Below are positions 36,501-43,913 of a stretch of 64,000 bases of DNA, one piece after another. The notes under the pieces are model-generated. The model was not told the DNA's origin. It saw only the letters and a list, made by a program, of their open reading frames with translations, and made no database searches. The position numbers and the translations under genes are program-made. Positions within the stretch are counted from its first letter, which is position 1, and each line of letters opens with the position of its first letter. This DNA is from Streptomyces cupreus (lineage in GTDB: Bacteria > Actinomycetota > Actinomycetes > Streptomycetales > Streptomycetaceae). The stretch is taken from positions 1 to 64,000 of the forward strand of contig NZ_JACMSF010000032.1 of assembly GCF_014257025.1 (NCBI RefSeq), read 5' to 3'.

Positions 36501-38201
36501 TCAGAAGCCGGCGGGCTCCGTGTACACCCCCCACTCGTCCCGCAGCACGCCACAGATCTCGCCCAGCGTCGCCTCCGCCCGCACCGCGTTCAGCATCGGC
36601 TCGATCATGTTGGAACCGTCCCGAGCCGCACCGATCATCGCGTCCAGCGACGAGCGCACCGCCGCCTCGTCACGCGAAGCGCGGCGCCCACCCAGCACCC
36701 GCACCTGCTCCCGCTCCACCTCATGACTCACCCGCAGGATCTCCAGATCCCCGGTGACAGACCCGTGGTGGACGTTCACGCCGACGACCCGCTTGTCGCC
36801 CTTCTCCAGCGCCCGCTGGTACTGGAACGCGGACTCCGCGATCTCCCCCGTGAACCACCCGTCCTCGATCCCCCGCAGGATCCCGGACGTGATCGGTCCG
36901 ATCGGATGCCGGCCGTCCGGATGCGCCCGCAGCCCCCGCTCCCTGATCTGCTCGAAGATCTTCTCCGCGTCCGCCTCGATCCGGTCCGTCAACTGCTCCA
37001 CGTACCACGAACCACCCAGCGGATCCGCGACGTTGCCGACCCCGGTCTCCTCCATCAGTACCTGCTGAGTCCGCAGCGCGATCTCCGCCGCCTGCTCACT
37101 CGGCAACGCAAGCGTCTCGTCCAGCGCGTTCGTGTGCAGCGAGTTCGTCCCGCCCAGCACCGCCGCCAGCGCCTCCACCGCCGTACGCACGACGTTGTTG
37201 TACGGCTGCTGCGCCGTCAGCGAGACACCCGCGGTCTGCGTGTGGAAGCGCAGCCACTGGGCCTTCTCGGACTTCGCGCCGTACACGTCCCGCATCCACC
37301 GCGCCCAGATCCGCCGCGCCGCACGGAACTTGGCGATCTCCTCGAAGAAATCGACATGCGCGTCGAAGAAGAAGCTGAGCCCCGGGGCGAACACGTCCAC
37401 GTCCAGGCCTCGCGACAGCCCCAGCTCGACGTACCCGAAGCCGTCCGCCAGCGTGTACGCCAGCTCCTGCGCGGCCGTCGCCCCGGCCTCGCGGATGTGG
37501 TAGCCGGAGACCGACAGCGGCTTGTACGCGGGAATCCCGGCCGCGCAGTACTCCATGAGGTCGCCGATCAGACGCAGATGCGGCTCGGGCTGGAAGAGCC
37601 ACTCCTTCTGGGCGATGTACTCCTTGAAGATGTCGGTCTGAAGGGTCCCATTGAGCACCCCCGGATCCACACCCTGCCGCTCCGCCGCCACCAGGTACAT
37701 GCAGAAGACCGGCACCGCCGGTCCGCTGATCGTCATCGAGGTCGTGACATCGCCCAGCGGGATGTCCTTGAACAGGACTTCCATGTCCGCCGCCGAGTCG
37801 ATCGCCACCCCGCAGTGCCCGACCTCGCCCAGCGAGCGCGGGTCGTCGGAGTCACGGCCCATGAGCGTCGGCATGTCGAAGGCGACCGACAGACCTCCGC
37901 CACCGTTGGCGAGGATCATCTTGTAGCGCTCGTTGGTCTGCTCGGCGTTGCCGAACCCGGCGAACTGCCGGATGGTCCAGGTACGCCCGCGGTAGCCGGT
38001 CGAGTACAGCCCGCGCGTGAAGGGGTACTCCCCCGGCCAGCCGATCCGCTCGAAGCCGTCATAGGTGTCCCCGGGACGGGGACCGTACACCGGCTCCACC
38101 GGGTCCCCGGAGAGCGTGGTGAAGTCAGCGTCGCGCTTGCGTGCGGCGTCGTACCGGGCCTGCCAGCGGCGGCGGCCCTCCTCGATGGCGTCAGCGTCCA
38201 T
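36501..38201 (-). CDS. icmA: Isobutyryl-CoA mutase large subunit
   Basis: A 566-residue substrate-binding subunit of the B12-dependent isobutyryl-CoA/n-butyryl-CoA mutase. It carries TWTIRQFAGFGNAEQTNERY, the radical-site GGGGLSVAFDMPTLMG, and GTLQTDIFKEYIAQKEWLFQ. The two specificity residues are Phe80 (RQF) and Gln198 (IAQ), which define isobutyryl-CoA mutase; methylmalonyl-CoA mutases have Tyr and Arg there. The B12-binding small subunit (IcmB) is not in this window. ATG 38201 is next to a perfect palindrome. It links valine breakdown with butyryl-CoA supply for polyketide extender units. MeaB at 48.8 kb would protect the family. Confidence 0.95.
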   Translation of the reverse strand: MDADAIEEGRRRWQARYDAARKRDADFTTLSGDPVEPVYGPRPGDTYDGFERIGWPGEYPFTRGLYSTGYRGRTWTIRQFAGFGNAEQTNERYKMILANGGGGLSVAFDMPTLMGRDSDDPRSLGEVGHCGVAIDSAADMEVLFKDIPLGDVTTSMTISGPAVPVFCMYLVAAERQGVDPGVLNGTLQTDIFKEYIAQKEWLFQPEPHLRLIGDLMEYCAAGIPAYKPLSVSGYHIREAGATAAQELAYTLADGFGYVELGLSRGLDVDVFAPGLSFFFDAHVDFFEEIAKFRAARRIWARWMRDVYGAKSEKAQWLRFHTQTAGVSLTAQQPYNNVVRTAVEALAAVLGGTNSLHTNALDETLALPSEQAAEIALRTQQVLMEETGVGNVADPLGGSWYVEQLTDRIEADAEKIFEQIRERGLRAHPDGRHPIGPITSGILRGIEDGWFTGEIAESAFQYQRALEKGDKRVVGVNVHHGSVTGDLEILRVSHEVEREQVRVLGGRRASRDEAAVRSSLDAMIGAARDGSNMIEPMLNAVRAEATLGEICGVLRDEWGVYTEPAGF

Positions 38202-38210
38202 ACCGCCAAA

Positions 38211-38230
38211 TTACTAGGACGTCCTAGTAA
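38211..38230. promoter_or_regulatory. Perfect 20-bp palindrome at the icmA start
   Basis: TTACTAGGAC is followed immediately by its exact complement GTCCTAGTAA, ending 10 bp before the icmA start codon. A strong repressor operator; the dimer family is not certain. Confidence 0.8.
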
Positions 38231-38260
38231 ATGTCGATGGCTATCGGCCATTCGCCAGGG

Positions 38261-38271
38261 CGTCCTAGTAA
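38261..38271. promoter_or_regulatory. Second icmA half-site
   Basis: CGTCCTAGTAA repeats the right half of the palindrome 41 bp away (four turns), with a degenerate left half. It may permit cooperative binding. Confidence 0.55.
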
Positions 38272-38285
38272 TTCTCCAGCAAGAA

Positions 38286-38313
38286 CCGCCGGACGTTCGA
38301 GTCCGTCCGGCGG
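38286..38313 (-). terminator. Terminator of the DUF3817 gene
   Basis: Perfect 10-bp arms CCGCCGGACG and CGTCCGGCGG with an eight-base loop, 12 bp past the DUF3817 stop. Confidence 0.8.
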
Positions 38314-38325
38314 CAGAGGCAGCGG

Positions 38326-38664
38326 CTACGCCTTCGCGACCGCCGGCGACTCCCCGGCGATCTTGCCGTCCAGCTCGTGACTGATCTTCCGCTCCACGAA
38401 GAACGCGGCGGTCGGGATCGTCCCGGCGAGCAGCACCCACAGCTGCTTGGCGACCGGCCACTTCGCCTTGGAGCCCAGGTCGAAGGCGAAGACCAGGTAG
38501 AGGACGTACAGCCAGCCATGGGCGATGGCGACGACACGGGTGAAGTCGGCGGCGCCGTCCACGTCGAGGACGTACTTGGCGATCATGCCGAGGCACAGCA
38601 GGACGAGCAGCACACCGGTGACGTAGGCCAGGACGCGGTAGCGGGTCAGCACGCTCTTTTTCAT
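38326..38664 (-). CDS. DUF3817 membrane protein
   Basis: A 112-residue integral membrane protein with three segments: LAYVTGVLLVLLCLGMIAKYVL, FTRVVAIAHGWLYVLYLVFAFDLGS and LWVLLAGTIPTAAFFVE(R). The HGWLYVLYLVFAFDL and TIPTAAFFVERK motifs are diagnostic of DUF3817. Start ATG 38664. A second member is at 42.7 kb. Function unknown; neighbours suggest no clear pathway. Confidence 0.88.
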   Translation of the reverse strand: MKKSVLTRYRVLAYVTGVLLVLLCLGMIAKYVLDVDGAADFTRVVAIAHGWLYVLYLVFAFDLGSKAKWPVAKQLWVLLAGTIPTAAFFVERKISHELDGKIAGESPAVAKA

Positions 38665-38728
38665 GCCTACGAGCGTAACGGCCGTTCCGGGGCGATCTTC
38701 CGCCGCCCCCGCCCGGCCGGACCGGCCC

Positions 38729-39238
38729 CTACTGTTCCTCGAAGTCGTGCGCAGAGATCCGCAACGGCCGCAGCATCGCGAAGATCTCCGCGCACTCCTC
38801 GGCGTCGTACACACCCAGCCCGAAGTCCATCGCCATCAGGTCACGTGTGGCCGCCTCGACCACCTGGCGCCCCTTCTCGGTAATGGAGGCGAGCGTGCCG
38901 CGCCCGTCGTTGGGGTTGGGCCGCTTGTCCACGAGCCCCGACTTCACCAGCCGGTCGACGGTGTTCGTCACGGACGTCGGGTGCACCATCAGCCGCTCGC
39001 CGATCTTGGACATCGGCAGCTCGCCGGCCTTGGAGAAGTTGAGCAGCACCAGCGCCTCGTAACGCGCGAAGGTCAGCCCGTACGGCTTGACCACCGCGTC
39101 GACCTCCGCGAGCAGGATCTGCTGGGCGCGCATGATCGAGGTGATCGCGGCCATGGACGGCACGTTTCCCCAGCGCTGCTTCCAGAGTTCGTCGGCGCGG
39201 GCGATGGGATCGAAGGGAAGGCTGAGCGGCTTCGGCAC
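38729..39238 (-). CDS. MarR-family regulator
   Basis: A 169-residue regulator. Helices IMRAQQILLAEVDAVVKPYGLTFARYEAL lead into the HTH LPMSKIGERLMVHPTSVTNTVDRLVKSGLV and the wing KRPNPNDGRGTLASITEKG. A preceding N-terminal helix (DELWKQRWGNVPS) is characteristic of one actinobacterial subgroup. It starts in the 3' flank of a wrecked MFS gene. Confidence 0.9.
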   Translation of the reverse strand: MPKPLSLPFDPIARADELWKQRWGNVPSMAAITSIMRAQQILLAEVDAVVKPYGLTFARYEALVLLNFSKAGELPMSKIGERLMVHPTSVTNTVDRLVKSGLVDKRPNPNDGRGTLASITEKGRQVVEAATRDLMAMDFGLGVYDAEECAEIFAMLRPLRISAHDFEEQ

Positions 39239-39260
39239 GGCACTAGACCTTACCGGCCGG

Positions 39261-39785
39261 TCATATGGCGGTCAGCCCCGTCTCGCCCATCGGTCCCCGA
39301 GCGGTCCGCCGGACCTCCAGGACGAGGCACAGGCAGCACACCGTGCCGAGCGCACCGACCCCGCCCACGACGGTCGCGACCGGCCAGAACTCGGCCGCGG
39401 CCCCGGCGAGCGCCATGCCGATGCCCTGGATGGTCATGAGGCCCGCGGTGTGCACGGTCATCGCCCGTCCGCGCAGTTCCCGCGGCACCGCGTCCACGAA
39501 CCAGCGGTCCAGGCCCAGGGTGTACGCCCCCGCGAGCCCGGTGACCAGTAGTGCGGCCAGGATCCAGCCGAGGCTGGGGCGAGCGGGTAAACCAGCAGGG
39601 GCGGCAGGGCGCCGGCAGCGAGCGGGCGGCGGGCGAGAGGGCGGGACCGGCGTACACCTCGCCGATGATCGTGCCGACCGGCATGGCACCCATCAGCAGC
39701 CCGACCCCGGCCGTACCGATGCCGATCTCGTCGGCGTATGCGACGGCCAGCGCCTCAGGCGCGACCTCGGCGGGCAGGGCCTCGT
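39261..39785 (-). pseudogene. MFS transporter, 5'-truncated and frameshifted
   Basis: Read leftward from about 39785, one frame encodes ALPAEVAPEALAVAYADEIG then GTAGVGLLMGAMPVGTIIGE, a mid-protein MFS half. The frame then changes near 39590-39640 and a second frame gives WILAALLVTGLAGAYTLGL, DRWFVDAVPRELRGRAMTVH and WPVATVVGGVGALGTVCCLCLVLE to stop 39261. The first six helices are missing. This is the C-terminal half of a 12-TM exporter of the class usually paired with an ArsR regulator, whose truncated remnant abuts it. Confidence 0.75.
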
Positions 39786-40215
39786 CCTGATGCCGAGCGT
39801 CTTCTCCTGGCCGGACGTGATCAGCGGCCTCGAGCCGCCCCGGCAGCCCACGGTCGTCTACCCGGCCCGAGGCATCGGCAGCCTGTGGACCGAGCCCGCG
39901 GGTGCCACGCCCGAGGCACTCGTTCGACTGCTCGGACGCGGCCGGGCCGCCGTACTGAACGCCCTGGACGACCCCGCCACGACCTCCGCCCTCGCCCACC
40001 GCCTCGACCTCGAGTACTACAAGGGCGCCGGTGAGCAGGGCGCCAGGGTCATCAGGAGGACGCGGGCCGACGGCAGGCGCCGGATGTCCGTCGCGATCAA
40101 CCTCATGAGGTGGAACGAGCCGGACGCCCCGCAGGAACACCCCATCGACCACGCGCCGCGGGCGCTGTGCGGGGAAGCGATGTGCTCGGACGGGTCAGCG
40201 CTGAGCGCGCCGTAG
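39772..40215 (+). pseudogene. ArsR-type regulator remnant fused to an unknown tail
   Basis: The frame from about 39772 has GLVLMPSVFSWPDVISGLEP, QPTVVYPARGIGSLW and LVRLLGRGRAAVLNALDDPATTSALAHRL: the C-terminal winged-helix half of the actinobacterial ArsR proteins often beside MFS genes. Its N-terminal half is gone, and no start codon or ribosome site is convincing. After HRLDLEYYKG the homology ends; the next 65 residues (RRMSVAINLMRWNEPDAPQE) I do not recognise. The last 21 bp overlap the convergent TetR gene. Confidence 0.65.
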
Positions 40216-40842
40216 GTGATGGCGGACCGCGCGCTGGGCCACCGGGCCCAGGTCGTCCAACGCCGCGACCAGACGGCCGAGTTGCTCCAGGGCGTCAAGG
40301 GCCGCGCCCGCCCCCTCCGCGTCCACGCCTTCGTACAGCTCGATCCCCACGAACGAGCCCGCCACCGCCCGTGCGAGACCGGGCGGGTCCACGAACTCGC
40401 CGAACGGGGTCTGCGCCAGGACCCTGGTCAGAACCTTCTCGATCTCGGTGATCCACAGATCGAGTCCGGCGGCGGTGGCGGGGGCGAGGCTCTCGTGGGT
40501 CTGGGCGCCGGCCAGGAGCTGGCCGAGGAGGGAGACATAGCCGGAAGCCCTCTCCTCCTCGTGCATCTCGCGGCCGAAGGCGAGGAGTTCGGACAGGGAG
40601 GTGATGGTGGCGAAACGGTCGCGGTAGCGGGAGACCCGCTGCTCGGCGCCGTACCGGCAGGCCGCCGCCAGCAGCTCGTTCAGGGAACCGAAGTGGTAGA
40701 AGACCAGCGCCTGATTGACCCCGGCCGCCGCCGCGACCGTACGCGCCGAGGTCTTCGCGATGCCCTGCACGGTCAGTGTCCGCAGCGCCCCTTGAAGGAG
40801 CTTCGTCTTCGTCTCCAAGGACTTGGCGGTCTCCGGGCTCAC
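40195..40842 (-). CDS. TetR-family regulator of the DUF4166 operon
   Basis: A 215-residue repressor with HTH GIAKTSARTVAAAAGVNQALVFYHFGSLNELLAAA and a TetR C-terminal helical domain (VDPPGLARAVAGSFVGIELYEG). Start GTG 40842 overlaps the DUF4166 stop (GTGA). As last gene of the SRPBCC-DUF4166-TetR operon it likely binds the two palindromes upstream of that operon, so it is self-regulating. Confidence 0.9.
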   Translation of the reverse strand: MSPETAKSLETKTKLLQGALRTLTVQGIAKTSARTVAAAAGVNQALVFYHFGSLNELLAAACRYGAEQRVSRYRDRFATITSLSELLAFGREMHEEERASGYVSLLGQLLAGAQTHESLAPATAAGLDLWITEIEKVLTRVLAQTPFGEFVDPPGLARAVAGSFVGIELYEGVDAEGAGAALDALEQLGRLVAALDDLGPVAQRAVRHHLRRAQR

Positions 40843-41522
40843 GCGCGCGCCTCCTCGCGCACCGGGCGCAGACCGGGGCGGACACCGCAGTGCCGGATGT
40901 CGGTGTACGTGGCGCGGAAGGAGCCCTCGTAGCCGAAGAGGGGGCCGAAGTACTTGTTCACCACCCGGACCTGGATACGGAAGCGGTCGGTCGCGTCGTC
41001 GTAGGACTCGCGCACCTCCGCCGTGGCGCCGACCAGTTCGGGTACCCGGACGTCCACCACGCCTTCCCGGAAACGGTGTTCGCCGGAGCGGATGAGGAGC
41101 GAGCCGTCGGGCTCGGCCGTGAAGTGCAGGTCGGTGGCGAGGTGTTGGTGGGTGCCGAGGTAGTCGAGGACGCGGTCGCCCCGGGGGCCCAGCACCATCC
41201 GGGCGTCGAAGCGGCGGGGCCGGCCGGGCAGCTCGAAGGTGCGCACGAAGGTCACCGTCTCACGCCCGAAGGTGTCGGTGTACGGCACGTTCTCGATCAC
41301 GAAGGGCACCTGGCGGCCTTCGCGCGGGACCAGGATGTTGCGGGTGGTGCCGAGGGCCAGGAACGGCTTCACGAAGGCCCCGCCGTGCCAGATGCGGTCC
41401 ATGACACCCCGGCCGGTGCACGCCTCCCCGCTCGTCAGGCCCACGGAGAAGCGGCGCTGGAGCTGCGGGTGCAGTCGGTCGAAGTCGGCGTCGCCCATCG
41501 CCGTGCGGAAGATCGAGGTCAT
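40839..41522 (-). CDS. DUF4166 domain protein
   Basis: A 227-residue protein with SIFRTAMGDADFDRLHPQLQRRF, VPFVIENVPYTDTFGRETVTFVRTFELPG, the beta region RRFDARMVLGPRGDRVLDYLG, and HFRATYTD-like SFRATYTDIRHC. These are DUF4166 features. The all-beta/alpha layout may be a lipid-binding fold. It overlaps the SRPBCC gene (ATGA) and the TetR gene (GTGA), so the three are tightly coupled. Reaction unknown. Confidence 0.82.
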   Translation of the reverse strand: MTSIFRTAMGDADFDRLHPQLQRRFSVGLTSGEACTGRGVMDRIWHGGAFVKPFLALGTTRNILVPREGRQVPFVIENVPYTDTFGRETVTFVRTFELPGRPRRFDARMVLGPRGDRVLDYLGTHQHLATDLHFTAEPDGSLLIRSGEHRFREGVVDVRVPELVGATAEVRESYDDATDRFRIQVRVVNKYFGPLFGYEGSFRATYTDIRHCGVRPGLRPVREEARA

Positions 41523-42280
41523 CGCGGGTTCTCCAGGGTGCACAGGAGGCGGGGGGCACGCGCGCGTGTGGGTGGTTGGCGCAGGCAGCGCCGGGCGGCC
41601 GGGGTGCCGGACAGGGGCGCCTTGAAGAGCGCCACACAGATGACGACGGCCAGCACGAGCGGGCAGACGTACGCCATCGTCGGCGCGAGCGGGCCGAACA
41701 GGCGCAGGGAGGAGTCCAGGCCCAGACCGGCGCAGGCGAGGGTGATGACGAGCACGCGGACCGTCAGCTCCGCCAGCCAGTTCAGGCGGGCCCGCTCCGG
41801 ACTGATGCCCCGCTCCAGCCACAGGCGCAGGCGGTCGAAGGACCAGGCCGTCGCCCAGCCCATCAGCGGGCGGAACAGGAGGCGGTCGGCGAGGGCACCG
41901 AGGGCGCCCCAGCGGGGGCGGTAGTCGTAGCCGGTGAGGAAGCGGACTCCGTCGCCGTCGGGGATGTAGCGCCAGTAGCCGCTGCCCTCGGCGAGCAGGG
42001 AGAGGGGGTGCGGGGAGGAGAAACGCAGGGCGGAGGTGCGGGCGCCGTCGGGGCGTTCCTTCTCGCCGGCCGAGACTCCGGTGCCGGCGACGGTGAGGAA
42101 GGGCAGCACGCGCGTGGCGTAGCGGAAGTGCTGCGGTTCGCCCTCCGCGCGCGGGAGGTGGGCGATCTCGGTGAAGCGGAGGTCCCAGCGCTGGTGCTGG
42201 GACGGCTCCTGCGTGCGTGACCACAGGTCGTCGAGATCGGCGCGGATCCGCGCCTCTATGTACAGACCGGTGTGACCCAT
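41519..42280 (-). CDS. SRPBCC-like protein with C-terminal membrane segments
   Basis: A 253-residue protein. The first 130 residues resemble a START/SRPBCC pocket (YIEARIRADLDDLWSRTQEPSQHQRWDLRFTEI, FSSPHPLSLLAEGSGYWRYIPDGDGVRFLTGYDY). The rest has two hydrophobic segments (LTVRVLVITLACAGLGL and MAYVCPLVLAVVICVALF) and a basic tail. A membrane-anchored lipid or hydrophobe carrier is inferred. ATG 42280 follows GGGGGAA. First gene of the operon; its promoter has two operators. Confidence 0.78.
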   Translation of the reverse strand: MGHTGLYIEARIRADLDDLWSRTQEPSQHQRWDLRFTEIAHLPRAEGEPQHFRYATRVLPFLTVAGTGVSAGEKERPDGARTSALRFSSPHPLSLLAEGSGYWRYIPDGDGVRFLTGYDYRPRWGALGALADRLLFRPLMGWATAWSFDRLRLWLERGISPERARLNWLAELTVRVLVITLACAGLGLDSSLRLFGPLAPTMAYVCPLVLAVVICVALFKAPLSGTPAARRCLRQPPTRARAPRLLCTLENPR

Positions 42281-42304
42281 GTGATTCCCCCAGGTCAGCC
42301 TGTT

Positions 42305-42324
42305 GTTTGAGCGAGTGCTCAAAC
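42305..42324. promoter_or_regulatory. TetR operator 1 of the SRPBCC-DUF4166 operon
   Basis: GTTTGAGC-gagt-GCTCAAAC: perfect 8-bp arms, 25 bp upstream of the first start codon. Confidence 0.85.
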
Positions 42325-42347
42325 TTGCTGTACAGGAAAGTACACTG

Positions 42348-42367
42348 TTTTGAGCGACTGCTCAAAC
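42348..42367. promoter_or_regulatory. TetR operator 2
   Basis: TTTTGAGC-gact-GCTCAAAC: the same site with one arm mismatch, 43 bp away from the first (four helical turns). Confidence 0.82.
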
Positions 42368-42381
42368 AGCAGGGGCGGGAA

Positions 42382-42408
42382 AACCCCGGCCCGCGCGGGG
42401 CCGGGGTT
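42382..42408 (-). terminator. Terminator of the thiamine-binding/DUF3817 operon
   Basis: Perfect 11-bp arms AACCCCGGCCC and GGGCCGGGGTT, loop GCGCG, 17 bp past the stop of the leftward operon. Confidence 0.85.
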
Positions 42409-42425
42409 CACGGTGGTGCGGGTGG

Positions 42426-42725
42426 CTATTCGGCGGCGAGGTACCGCTCCACCGTCTCGACCTTGGAAGTGAGGCCGTCGGTCACGCCGGGGCGGATGTC
42501 CGCCTTGAGCACCAGGGACACGCGCGGGGCGCGCGCCTCGACGGCGGCGACGGCACGCTTGACGACATCCATGACCTCGTCCCAGCTGGCGCCCTCGATC
42601 GAGGTGAACATCGCGTCGGTGCGATGCGGCAGGCCGGACTCGCGGACCACACGGACGGCGTCGGCGACGTACTCCCCCACGTCCTCGCCGACGCCGAGCG
42701 GCGTCACGGAGAAGGCGACGATCAC
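42426..42725 (-). CDS. MTH1187/YkoF-type thiamine-binding protein
   Basis: A 99-residue ferredoxin-like protein: VAFSVTPLGVGEDVGEYVADAVRVV, RTDAMFTSIEGASWDEVM and VSLVLKADIRPG. This family (DUF77) binds thiamine or a related pyrimidine and may buffer or present it. GTG 42725 overlaps the DUF3817 stop (GTGA). No riboswitch is seen. Confidence 0.85.
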   Translation of the reverse strand: MIVAFSVTPLGVGEDVGEYVADAVRVVRESGLPHRTDAMFTSIEGASWDEVMDVVKRAVAAVEARAPRVSLVLKADIRPGVTDGLTSKVETVERYLAAE

Positions 42726-43063
42726 GACGTCTTCACCTCGGCGCGGGCGCGGGAGGCGATGACCGCGTCCTCGGCCTCGCGCTTGAGCTTGCGCTCGGCG
42801 AAGAAGCCGCCGGTGGGCAGGACGGAGAGGACGAAGTAGAGGGCGGCGGTCGTCACGGGCCACTTCGTACGGTTCCAGGCGTCCGCCCAGAAGATCACAT
42901 AGAGGATGAACAGGACGCCGTGGATCATGCCCATCACGGGCACCGCGTTGAAGTCCGTGGTCCGCTTCAGCACCGAGCAGACCAGCAGGAGGAGGAAGGA
43001 GACCGCCTCGGGCGCGGAGACGAGGCGGAGGCGGCGGAGGGCGGAGGCGGTCTTGATGTCCAC
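42722..43063 (-). CDS. DUF3817 membrane protein (second copy)
   Basis: A 113-residue three-TM protein: RLRLVSAPEAVSFLLLLVCSVLK, MGMIHGVLFILYVIFWADAW, and ALYFVLSVLPTGGFFAERKLKRE. The HGVLFILYVIF and LPTGGFFAERK motifs mark DUF3817. It is a distant paralogue of the gene at 38.3 kb, but is translated together with the thiamine-binding protein. GTG 43063 follows GAAGGTGA. An upstream palindrome suggests regulation. Confidence 0.87.
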   Translation of the reverse strand: MDIKTASALRRLRLVSAPEAVSFLLLLVCSVLKRTTDFNAVPVMGMIHGVLFILYVIFWADAWNRTKWPVTTAALYFVLSVLPTGGFFAERKLKREAEDAVIASRARAEVKTS

Positions 43064-43092
43064 GGGTCACCTTCGGTGGGAGAGACGTCGGG

Positions 43093-43114
43093 GTTTGTGA
43101 ACACATGCACAAAC
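43093..43114. promoter_or_regulatory. Palindrome upstream of DUF3817 gene
   Basis: GTTTGTG and CACAAAC with an 8-bp spacer, 30 bp upstream of the start codon. Half-sites resemble those of the neighbouring TetR operator (GTTTGAGC) but are not identical. Confidence 0.55.
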
Positions 43115-43261
43115 GTCCGTCCATTGTGGCAAACAGGCGGGGGTGGTTCGGGCCGGGGGGCGGAGTCCGGGTCCACGGCAGGACAGTGCCCCATCCCCTA
43201 AGGGGACATTCAGGGTGGATCTCAGCACACAGCCCCCTGTCCGCGGCGGCCGTGCGCGGGC

Positions 43262-43267
43262 TACCTT
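43262..43267 (+). promoter_or_regulatory. -10 hexamer, leaderless start of AIM24 gene 1
   Basis: TACCTT, then six bases to GTG 43274; same hexamer as at 17815. Confidence 0.6.
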
Positions 43268-43273
43268 CGCTGC

Positions 43274-43912
43274 GTGGCGATGTTCCGACTTCAGGGCAGC
43301 AAGGTGCTCGCCGTCGAGATGACCGGGGACGCCGTCAAGGCGAAGAACGGCTCGATGGTCGCGTACGACGGACAGATGGCGTTCAAGAAGCTCAGCGGCG
43401 GAGGTGAGGGCATCCGGGGCATGGTGACCCGGCGCATCACCGGCGAGCAGATGACGGTGATGGAGGTGAAGGGGCACGGGACCTGCTGGTTCGCGGACCG
43501 GGCGTCCGAGATCAACCTCGTGGGCCTCCAGGGGGACAAGCTGTACGTGGAGTCGAGCAATCTGCTCGCGACCGACGGCGGCCTCAGGACCGGCACGAGT
43601 TTCACGGGCCTGCGCGGGGCCTCGCAGGGCAACGGCCTGTTCACCACGACCGTGGAGGGGCACGGCCAGGCGGCGATCACCTCGGACGGCCCGGCGGTCG
43701 TGCTGCGGGTGAGCGCGCAGTACCCGCTGACCGTCGACCCCGGGGCGTACATCGCCCACCAGGGCGACCTCCGCCAGTCCTTCCAGTCCGGCGTGACCTT
43801 CCGCACGCTGATGGGCGAGGGCGGCGGTGAGGCCTTCCAGATCCGCTTCGAGGGCGACGGCCTCGTCTACGTACAGCCGAGCGAGCGGAACACGATCGCG
43901 GGGGACGTCTGA
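43274..43912 (+). CDS. AIM24-family protein 1
   Basis: A 212-residue beta-helix protein of the AIM24/TIGR00266 family. Repeats are FRLQGSKVLAVEMTGDAVKAKNGSMVAYDG, ITGEQMTVMEVKGHGTCWFAD, LYVESSNLLATDG and the C-terminal VDPGAYIAHQGDL...FQIRFEGDGLVYVQPSE. Bacterial members are cytosolic and of unknown role; the mitochondrial Aim24 affects MICOS assembly. The first of three related genes spaced by 1 bp and a 4-bp overlap. Leaderless start. Confidence 0.87.
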   Translation: MAMFRLQGSKVLAVEMTGDAVKAKNGSMVAYDGQMAFKKLSGGGEGIRGMVTRRITGEQMTVMEVKGHGTCWFADRASEINLVGLQGDKLYVESSNLLATDGGLRTGTSFTGLRGASQGNGLFTTTVEGHGQAAITSDGPAVVLRVSAQYPLTVDPGAYIAHQGDLRQSFQSGVTFRTLMGEGGGEAFQIRFEGDGLVYVQPSERNTIAGDV

Positions 43913-43913
43913 C

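Noticed and set aside
39790..40215. An intact 142-codon regulator gene from ATG 39790
   Set aside because: It has the C-terminal half of ArsR only, no ribosome site, and an unrelated tail.
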